From: Baylisascaris procyonis
Lineage: Eukaryota > Nematoda > Chromadorea > Rhabditida > Ascarididae
Assembly: GCA_037389465.1 (NCBI GenBank)
Contig: JAZARR010000230.1
Span: forward strand, 4,637,501 to 4,701,500
DNA length: 64,000 nucleotides
Direction: 5' to 3'
In this document: positions 56,201-64,000 of the stretch, one piece after another
Numbering within the stretch: position 1 is the first letter of the stretch
Layout: every line of letters starts with the position of its first letter
Notes under the pieces: generated by a model
The model's input: only the letters and a program-made list of their open reading frames with translations
Told to the model about the DNA's origin: nothing
The model's database searches: none
Made by a program: the position numbers and the translations under genes

Positions 56201-59040
56201 ATAGACTTTCTGTGGGGTAAGAAGGTTCCGGTGGGGATTGGGCTGTTTAGGTGGTCGGAGTCTTTAAGTTCAATCACTGCACAAATCCCCACAAATCTGC
56301 TGGTTTTTTGTTGGTTGGATATGCGCCTATATTCGTTTGTGTATCAAATTCTTTGAACTCGATAGAGCAATCAGTTCATCGTTCTCACTAATTTCGAAAT
56401 CCAAGATGAAGGTCGACGATCGATTACGATTGTAGAGATTGCAAGTTTGCCTGTTGTAGTTGTGTATATTGTGCTGCAGTAGGAGTATATGCAATGAAAC
56501 GAATGCGTGGTTACGGTTGGGTATTTGGCACGCAATAAAACGATCGATCGAGGGTTGCTAAGACTCGCTTGCTGAGCTAGGCGGATTTTGTAGCATTATT
56601 TGTGTTTTTTTTGTTACAGAAATTGTGCCGCAGTTGCTTCATTTTGTATGTCTGTGTCTGTCTGTCCATCGGCCAGTCCTGTTCTTTCAGCGCGTGAGCT
56701 GCAAAAGCCATGGTAGTAATGAAGTATAGTTGTGCCATTTGGCACATATATTTCATAAAACACTTATGATGGTGGTCGGAAAGCAAATTTCTATTTAGTT
56801 ATCATCTCTATAGGTTTTGGAATTTAAAGCTACCACAAAATTTGGCAAGACGTCTATTCCGCTGGTCAGGTGTGACCTAAAGCGAGTTATTTTGCCTCGC
56901 ATTTGTGCAGCCGGGTTGTTCAGGTCTCCTTTTTTAACGCAACCTTGCGCAAGCATCACTGTTGACCTGTTATGCAATCCGTCATTCGATTTGATTCGAA
57001 ATCGTGATTTGAAATACTGATCTTATTCATAAATCGCAATATACAATAGGCAATTGTTTCGATTGTGCAGAGAACGAGGGAAATACATTCAGACCATCCC
57101 TATATATTTGATGCTAAAATGCACTACAATATAGTATACCAGTGTGCTAACTCTCTATGCCCATTCCCCTTTCCTTGCCATTCTTTTCATCACCATCGAC
57201 CGAGGTGATGGAGGGAGGGACAGAAAGGAAAATAAGTTGAACGATGATAAAGATTCGGAGCCTCCAGACTAGACTTCATCGAATGAGCAATTTCCATATA
57301 TCCTAAAAAAATTAAAATCGCCGTGCTTATTAATTTCTTTAAGTGCTATTAAGGTATTACTACACGTTCCCTCCTACAATTATGGCACTCCTACACTCTT
57401 ATTTTGCAGTTTTTTTTTAAATTCATTTTTCTTCTTCCTTTTCCTTTTCTTTTTTTTTTGATGGTTTATGTTTTCTCTTATAAATTGCTATGTGCTTTCC
57501 GCTGTTCACCATCCAGTTGGGAGGTGATGGTGCGGAAAAGAGGAAGAGAGGAGGGGGGGGGGGGGCTGTGCTCACATGTGAAATAGACGATATTCTATGA
57601 CATGTGCATTGATTTCTTTTTATCGAGAAATATTTTTTCATCCTGCATTATCGAGTGTTGAAATCCAGCTAGTAGTTGCTATGCGTTTTTATTTAGAAAT
57701 CTAAAAAGCGCATATATGTGCCTTTAAAATCTATGACAAAAGCGACGCCATCCAGTAAACGAGTAAAATAATTTTTTTTTAAAATGTCCGAGGTGATTGT
57801 GCTCGAATTTCTAATTAAATTTTGGCTGATTAACATTAGTATCATTAAGAGATTTTAGGCACTAACAACGCCATATGCAAATGCGACTAGGTGAACTTTG
57901 TTGTTTGTCTTAACTACGTCAGAAATCTTTCGTAATAATGAATGATCTTGGAATGGGTTTGCAAAAAAGTTTGCATCATTGCATCAATGATAAGGATCAA
58001 TTTCTTTCTCTAGCGTCAAGTTTTCGTATAATAATATATCGGATATAATTCACGTAATGAGATCTTAATAGAAAATTTGCATAATTTTTTGAAAGTTTGC
58101 ATACGCTTGATGATTCCAGTCTATTTTAGGGAGCATTTATTGACGATAAGGCTTTACGTGTTCTTTTTTGAGGAAATATGCAAGAAATATCTAGCCAGCT
58201 TCTTTCGACGTTTTGATTTTTATTTCCACAAGTTTACATAGAAATGTATTGATATTTGTGCTGCTGATGAAATGATTTTACTTGAAAATTGATGCATTGA
58301 CGATTTAGTATATAGAAAGAATCTGTTCATTTGGTACTAAAGCTAATAGGAAGTGGGCGGTGTCAAGTTCTTTCATTTTCAACAACTACATTTGTGCACT
58401 GCCCATTGAGGACATATTTTGAAATGCATCCGGTTGGTCGCTCATATTATCATACATTTTGTTCATTGTTTTTATTACGTTTGGTTGCTCAAGTGATGCT
58501 GAGTATGGAGAAGGTTGCCACTCTCACAGTTCTTGAGTTTTATCATTGCTGTATAAGTGAATACAACGTTTCCACCTCTGGAAAGTATCGACAGATCTGG
58601 GGAGGTTGAAGCTGCCAGTCTTTCTGACTGCATTCTGTGGAAAGTTCTGATCGTTTAAGGCATCTATCCTTTATCTGGATATGCACACTACTCGCTTTAG
58701 GCGAGTTTACCGGAGAGGCTTTCGGCAATTAGGAAGGTTTAGACTGTTCTTGATTCCATGTACGCACATGTCTTCTTGCAATGGCGAGATGTCCTGATCG
58801 TCCCTCTACGTTCTATAACATTACTTTTCCGGAATCGGAGGACATAGAAAGGATTGAATTTATTTTGAAGCACTTGGAGTGGAATCCGAGACCGTTTTTC
58901 TTGAACTATAAACCACTATCGTGCTGAAAAGTTGCACGTTATTGCGTTCGTCGAATGTTTAATTTGACGAAGAAAGCGTTTCGGTATTTTATAATATATT
59001 ACAAAATAAAAAATTGAAATTATATTTGCATTTCTTTCAG
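53218..59040. other. PIKfyve 3' flank and intergenic region
   Basis: About 5.8 kb. The PIKfyve 3' UTR must begin at 53218, but no canonical AATAAA follows within the first few hundred bases, so the cleavage site is not placed. The region includes a tRNA-like segment at 53531-53600, a homopolymer-rich patch near 57400-57560 (T- and G-runs) and a small open frame at 58781-58927. No gene is supported. Confidence 0.5.
53531..53600 (+). repeat. tRNA-like remnant
   Basis: GGCGCCGATGGTTGAGCGGT contains TGGTTGAGCGG, a good Pol III A-box match (TRGYNNARNGG). About 30 nt later GACCAGGTCGCAGTGCACC stands where a B box should be but fits poorly. Probably a decayed tRNA gene or SINE copy downstream of PIKfyve. 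Confidence 0.3.
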
Positions 59041-59076
59041 TTGAAATACGCTATGGATCGATTGAGGAAGAGAAGG
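59041..59076 (+). CDS. U2SURP: U2SURP-like first visible exon and start choice
   Basis: The acceptor CTTTCAG ends at 59040 and the donor GTTAGT starts at 59077. The exon is LKYAMDRLRKRR in frame, so the ATG at 59053 may be the start with a 12-nt leader (a spliced-leader acceptor in a nematode), or the frame may continue from an upstream exon. Human SR140 has about 100 residues before this point, so a missing 5' exon is possible. Confidence 0.7.
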
Positions 59077-62042
59077 GTTAGTGTTCTTTTCTTTTCTTTT
59101 ATCTGTGAATATTTTATTTCAACAGTGCACTTTGCTCATCGATTGTCATTCATTCTTGACATTTCACAGACTTAGTTCTAGTTAAAATAAGCATAATTTC
59201 TTGATGATATGATATTTGGAGTAGATAATTATTGCTCCGAATCTACTGTTAAGTCTAGTTGGGAAGAAAATTCTTTAATCGCTCGTGAATTTTTCATATT
59301 CTTTCTTATCTTTAATTGGGAAATTTTGAAGTTTATTGATAGAATTTTTTCCCTTTTTCGTATAGAATTATTTTTAACGTTTGTTCTAACACATGTGTAT
59401 CATACCAAATTTGGGCGTTGTGAAATTGCGATCAGAAGAAACAGTGAGCATCAAATTGAACGATTTTGTTTGTTCAATGAGATAACTGCGTCTAGCATTT
59501 TCTAGGAATATGTTTTCTAGATTGGTATGAAGAAATTGTCACTTGCTAGGTATATTTAGGAGGATAGTTATTATTAATATTATTAATCGACCAGTGTTTT
59601 TGATAATTTCTCGGATGACTATATGAGTCATGTAATGTGCGCTTCGTAAATGCTTTTAAATTTGACGGAGAAATGCCTTTGAAATTTGGCATTTTTCGGG
59701 TACAGGGAGGGGATAATTGAATGAACGGCCTCTTTGACGCATACATGATTTAGTGTAGATACCTCTTCGGACTATCAAGCAAAGATGGTCACTTTGATAT
59801 TCCTGCCGTATTGGTGAAATCTGCAGTCATTAGAAAGTAAGAGAAATTGATAAGCAAATACGGCAGCATTCTACGATGGGAACATGACCTGTCTACTGTT
59901 TAGGGAGTTGGAAGGGCAGGACGAAGTAAGCGATGATCTTGAATAATTTTATGGTCTCTGCATGCAATTATCGTATAGTCATAATCTATACTTCATACTA
60001 TACAGCTGCGTTTCATCGTTATACTACAACAGTTTGGTAGTGATCGAATTACGGGACAGGTGGCCACTGTCAAATAAAAGCAGACGTGGGGAGTGGGGGG
60101 GGGGGGGGAGAAAAGATGCTGCCACTCTGGTTGGTAAGTTGAGCTAATAGAATTCGATCGAATGAGGCACTTTACGACGGTTGATGACGTTAACATCCTG
60201 TTCCCCCTCATCTATATTCGTTACAGACCAGCTGCATCACTGTCCCACTATCACTGGTAGTTCTGCACCTAAAAACTAACTTTATCTTAAAATATTCCAT
60301 TCGTGACAATTTCCCACATTTATTTATTTTAATTTTCAGAAGGAAGAAGAAGAGGCCGAATTAACAAAAGCCTATGAGCAATTTCGGGAAACATTCGAGG
60401 AAGGGGGCACGGTGGCCGGAGGGAAATCGTTCGTACGCGGTGCTGTTGTGAATGCCAACAAAGTGGTAGAAGGTTAGTGAATTTTTATATGAAGAATAAT
60501 ATATTCATCATGATTGATCAGTTACGATTGCGAAGATTGGATGAGAGTAACGCTTCTTCTCGGTGGCGCTTTTTATAGACATTTATTTTCAGAAGCGAAT
60601 GGTGGCAATTCCCTATATAAGCCGAAAGTCGATTTATTGAAGAAACCATTGATGGGGAACTCATTCGAACAGGCAAAGAAATTGGCCGAAGAGAAGGCAC
60701 GCAAGATGATGGAGGAGGCTCGCAAGGCGAATCCCGTGTTAACACAGCGACCACCTCGCCCCGGAAAAACTCAGCAGAAGAGTAGAACAAGCAATCTAGA
60801 GGCATTTAAGGAAGAATTGAAAAAGTTCGTTTATATACTCATTCGAAGGTCGTAGCTTTATATCTAAGGATAGTGCTGAGGGTATTCGGGAGTTCAAATT
60901 TTATGTAAATGGGAGCGTGCAAAAATTCAAGATTACTGGGAAGATCTAACGACTCTGAGCGGTGGAGTAAAAGCCTGTAGCATTTTATATCTTCTCGTTT
61001 TCGGCGTCGTTGAGAGGAGAGTTAGTTGAATATTAAAATGCTACTAATCAGAAGTTTTTTTCCAAAGGAGATGAATTTTGATGAAATCGTTGGGCTAGGT
61101 AATCCACCAGCAGATGTTTTCTCTGCTGATAGTCAATCTTATGTGTTAGAATCGATTATTAGCTTTAATATGTGAGATTAGTAAAGCATATTGCTTCGTC
61201 GTCTCATCAAATTGCGTCGATTTAAACATTTTTTTTCAACATAGTACATTAAATATTTATTCGCAGCAAAGTATTTTGCAGTATTTTATTAGCATGCTCA
61301 TCTATATACTGTTAATAGGGTGCAGTAATGGTTGTTGATGTGCACATTTCTTGTTTTAGTCTACAAGAGCAACGTCAACAAAGGCGCACATTGCGGTCAC
61401 AAATGGAGCAGATGGGTGTCGAGAAAGAGGCACTTGACCGTATCGCACCTCTCATCGATAACCCCTACTTGCATGGAAGTGGCGAATATGACAACGATCC
61501 CAACACTACCAACATTTATCTTTCGAATTTATCACTTGAAGTAAGCATTCTTTTATTAATTTAAAGTGACCAATTTTTATCATTATGGTTTTAGGAATGA
61601 GAGTCGTGTTTTTAACTAACGTACGGGAGTGGGGGCATGTTTTTTAACTAAATTAATGTGGAAAGTTGAGTGGTGCGAGTCACTGAGGTAAGAAGTAATG
61701 ATAAGGGCATCATTTATAGTGACGCAATGGATTAGGTCGTATGCTTAGAAGTCAGCAGTGGTCAGTTGAGGTGTCTCTTGATTTTGTCAGAAAACGTTGG
61801 CCTTATGTAGATGGGTGGTCAGTTTTTTCAGAGCCATAGTTTGCTTTTTTCGATCGTAGGGGGAAGTTTTTTGTGTGCTTATGTGATATGTCAGAATGTC
61901 AGACACATGAGGACGGCTATGATGCAATGGGCTCCTCTTGTCTCAAAGAATTGCTCTTTTTGGTATGAAGTTTTCAATGAATTACTGCTTCCCACTCTGT
62001 ACCCGCATGAAGGAAGAATATTTATTCAAAAGCCGAATATGT

Positions 62043-62127
<85 letters not shown>

Positions 62128-63865
62128 GTATTCCGATGGTCTCCACCGTTTTGATACGATTACTAGCAGAAAATCGAAATCATGAAGACAGTTCTTGAAA
62201 GGCGAATGTTGGGAGAAGAGTATGAGCAAAATATCGATCTCCGTTTGCGTTCATCATTGTGCTGGACCTATTTGATAATGATTGGACACACAACAGTAGT
62301 TAATTAAGCCAAATTTCTTTGATTTAAACTCGATCTCACTGATCGCTGATTGCCCATATTTTCTTTGATGCGTGATTCTTGGGGAGTGTTCAGCTGTTCA
62401 ATTGGTTTACCTCAAACAGGTCTGTAGCCAAGATTTCGCAAGAAAAAAGCATAGAAAAGGGAGTTGACGTGAATTTTCTTTGCCTTTTTTTTAAATTTTC
62501 CTCAGGAATGGTGAATCTTACAACAGAAATAAAGCAGTTTTTGAGCTTACCGGAAGGGTTGAAGCTAATTCAGAAATTTTAAAAGAAAATTCACAATTAT
62601 GAGAATGGATAAAATATTGAGGCTTAAGAATTTCTTTCATAGAAGGGCATTAATAAGAAGAAAAAACATGGCTTCCAAAAGTCATTTTTAGCATCTCTTG
62701 AATCAAAATATACTTATATCTTTCATTTTTTAGAATATGATTTCATGGTTCCTTATCCTTTGTCTTTAAAGTGAGCAAAAAATACGGTTGGTATTGAGCG
62801 GAGGTGATCATGGGTTCACGAACTTTGTCGAATCGATCAAATATGAGGCAGTCGATGCCACACACTGCCACTTATGCTTTTAAATGATTGATGAACCCCT
62901 CGGGGTGGGCTGCTGTCATAGACGAATGACAGGTATCTCACGAAGAGCATAGCCAACGATCTGCAAACAACTTGAAATTAAGAGGGCGCTATGAGAGGCT
63001 GAGGATTCTTCCAAAGAGGTTAACAAAAGTCCCGAAGAATTTACTATTGATCGGAAGGTTTGAGCAAAAAGAATTCCACTTCTCTCCGTTGAAACTTATG
63101 TTTTAGGGACAAGAATTTCACGCTTCTTCCCTCTCCCCTACCCCTCCCTCCTTCTTGCTTATATTATTTATTTGTTATCTTATTAGTGTGATCGAAGGAG
63201 GAGTTGCTTTACTAAATATTATTGAATATATAAAATGCACCTTATTTAAAGATTATCATCTTAATCATAATCGTATGACGAAGAGCTTCGTTTGAACCGG
63301 TTCTCTTGTGTTCTTTTCTCTGTCATTTCATGTTACTTAACCCATGGGTTAACTAGTGCATGTAATTTCCACCGTAAGTTTTTTATATTATTATTTTAAA
63401 ATATCATATGGATGGGAACTTCCATCGATAAATCTTCAAAGCGGCTGAATATGAGAAAGTAATTGCAAGTAACAGATACAGTTGAACAATGCGCAAATCG
63501 TAGAGGAAAGATGTTAGGGATTTTTGCGGACTTATTCCTTTCGATCGTTGAATCTATCAGCCTACTTTATAATTGACCTGAGTTTAGTGTCGTTGTAAAG
63601 TAGTCATCTTATCCGTTATATATCGATTTGTTTGCAGATAAAAGTAGAGGATCTCTATGATACTTTTGGTACATTCGGACCATTGGCATCGGCGAAAATT
63701 CTCTATCCACGAGATGATGATCGAAAAAGGGAACGTCTTTGTGGTTTCGTTGCCTTTATGTCACGTAAGGATACGGATCGGGCTATGTTGGCTATGCAAG
63801 GAAAGATCATCAAAGGATGCCCGTTGCGATTATCGCTTGCAAAACCCGTCAACGTTCCAGCACAG
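59053..63865 (+). CDS. U2SURP: U2SURP/SR140-like U2 snRNP-associated splicing factor, 5' part (five exons)
   Basis: Exons 59053-59076 (coding part), 60340-60472, 60593-60824, 61360-61540 and 63638-63865, phases 0-1-2-0-0, all in frame (266 codons so far). It begins with a basic/acidic helix (MDRLRKRRKEEEEAEL), then FVRGAVVNANK, the SR140 hallmark (FVRGGVVNAxK). A Lys/Glu-rich region leads to SNLEAFKEELKK (family: SNLELFKEELK), then NTTNIYLSNLSLE, which begins the RRM, and FGTFGPLASAKILYPR and CGFVAF in the last exon, its RNP-1-containing part. Family members bind the U2 snRNP and act in branch-site recognition, with a SURP motif and CID domain expected downstream, outside the window. The gene is therefore partial at the right edge. 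Confidence 0.93.
60593..60824 (+). CDS. U2SURP: U2SURP-like exon 3, charged linker
   Basis: Entry phase 1 from AGAAGTT... acceptor TTATTTTCAG, exit phase 2 at AAAAA|GTTCGT. The product holds a Lys/Glu/Ala-rich helix (AKKLAEEKARKMMEEARK), a short Pro/Arg segment (QRPPRPGKTQQK) and the conserved SNLEAFKEELKK end. It is nuclear-protein-like and lacks a hydrophobic segment. Confidence 0.9.
61360..61540 (+). CDS. U2SURP: U2SURP-like exon 4, start of RRM
   Basis: Acceptor TTGTTTTAG (AG at 61358-61359), donor GAA|GTAAGC, phase 2 in and 0 out. A Gln/Arg-rich helix is followed by YDNDPNTTNIYLSNLSLE. The family has a GDPSTTNLYLGN motif at the first beta strand (RNP-2) of the RRM; here Leu-Gly-Asn is Leu-Ser-Asn. 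The RRM then continues in the next exon. Confidence 0.93.
62047..62126. repeat. (AT)n microsatellite in U2SURP-like intron 4
   Basis: TA dinucleotide run of about 80 bp inside the 2.1-kb intron between the two RRM exons. Confidence 0.95.
63638..63865 (+). CDS. U2SURP: U2SURP-like exon 5, rest of RRM
   Basis: Acceptor TTTGCAG, donor CAG|GTCCAG, phase 0 at both ends, 76 codons. It carries LYDTFGTFGPLASAKILYP, RERLCGFVAFMSRKD (RNP-1) and LRLSLAKPVNVPAQ, the end of the RRM before the PPHPIY-like segment of the family. The reading frame stays open to a TAG at 63902-63904, but the conserved end and the donor argue for splicing at 63865. The next exon is outside the window. Confidence 0.93.
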
Positions 63866-64000
63866 GTCCAGGCTTGTCTATGTTTTTGCGTAGTTCTTTT
63901 CTAGGTGTCTGCATAGAAATCATGATTTTTTGCCTTCTGAATTGAAGCTTTTTTATAAAATTTACATCTTATTCAAATCCCTTATCTTTTTTTAAATGAA

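Overview
This is a eukaryotic, almost certainly animal, genomic window. It is AT-rich and intron-rich, with GT-AG introns, short exons (40-290 nt) and introns up to about 4.6 kb. Short T-rich acceptors (TTTTCAG, TTTTTAG, TTTGCAG), an acceptor-like site 20 nt before an initiator ATG (possible spliced-leader acceptor) and an RTE-type retrotransposon remnant point to a nematode. That assignment is inference. The species cannot be fixed from the sequence.

Three protein-coding genes are supported. (1) On the minus strand, 869-2552 holds the 5' part of a gene whose exon-2 end resembles the Schwannomin-interacting protein 1 (SCHIP-1) family; the rest lies outside the window or is unresolved. (2) On the plus strand, 23690-53217 is a whole PIKfyve/Fab1/PPK-3 phosphatidylinositol 3-phosphate 5-kinase. 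I resolve it into 29 exons whose phases close into one reading frame of about 1671 codons: an N-terminal tail, FYVE finger, linker, TCP-1/CCT-like domain, Cys-rich CHK region, second linker, and PIP kinase domain ending at TGA 53215-53217. No DEP domain is visible. (3) On the plus strand, 59053-63865 is the 5' part of a U2SURP/SR140 homologue, a U2 snRNP-associated splicing factor with an RRM. It runs off the right edge.

The rest is largely non-coding. About 21 kb (2.6-23.6 kb) holds no convincing host gene, but contains a degenerate RTE-type endonuclease fragment (18.64-19.25 kb), a possible reverse-transcriptase remnant (6.50 kb), a 41-bp perfect tandem duplication and a 30-bp fold-back. 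The PIKfyve introns hold (AT)n blocks of about 30-95 bp, diverged tandem repeats, a dispersed 120-bp duplication, tRNA-like RNA polymerase III box remnants and a GC-rich hairpin repeat. A 5.8-kb gap separates PIKfyve from the U2SURP homologue.

The three genes act in separate processes: a probable cytoskeletal or junction scaffold, endolysosomal PI(3,5)P2 synthesis, and pre-mRNA splicing. Nothing indicates a shared operon. I did not find a clearly novel system. The most useful leads are exon-level oddities in the PIKfyve gene and uncatalogued repeats.
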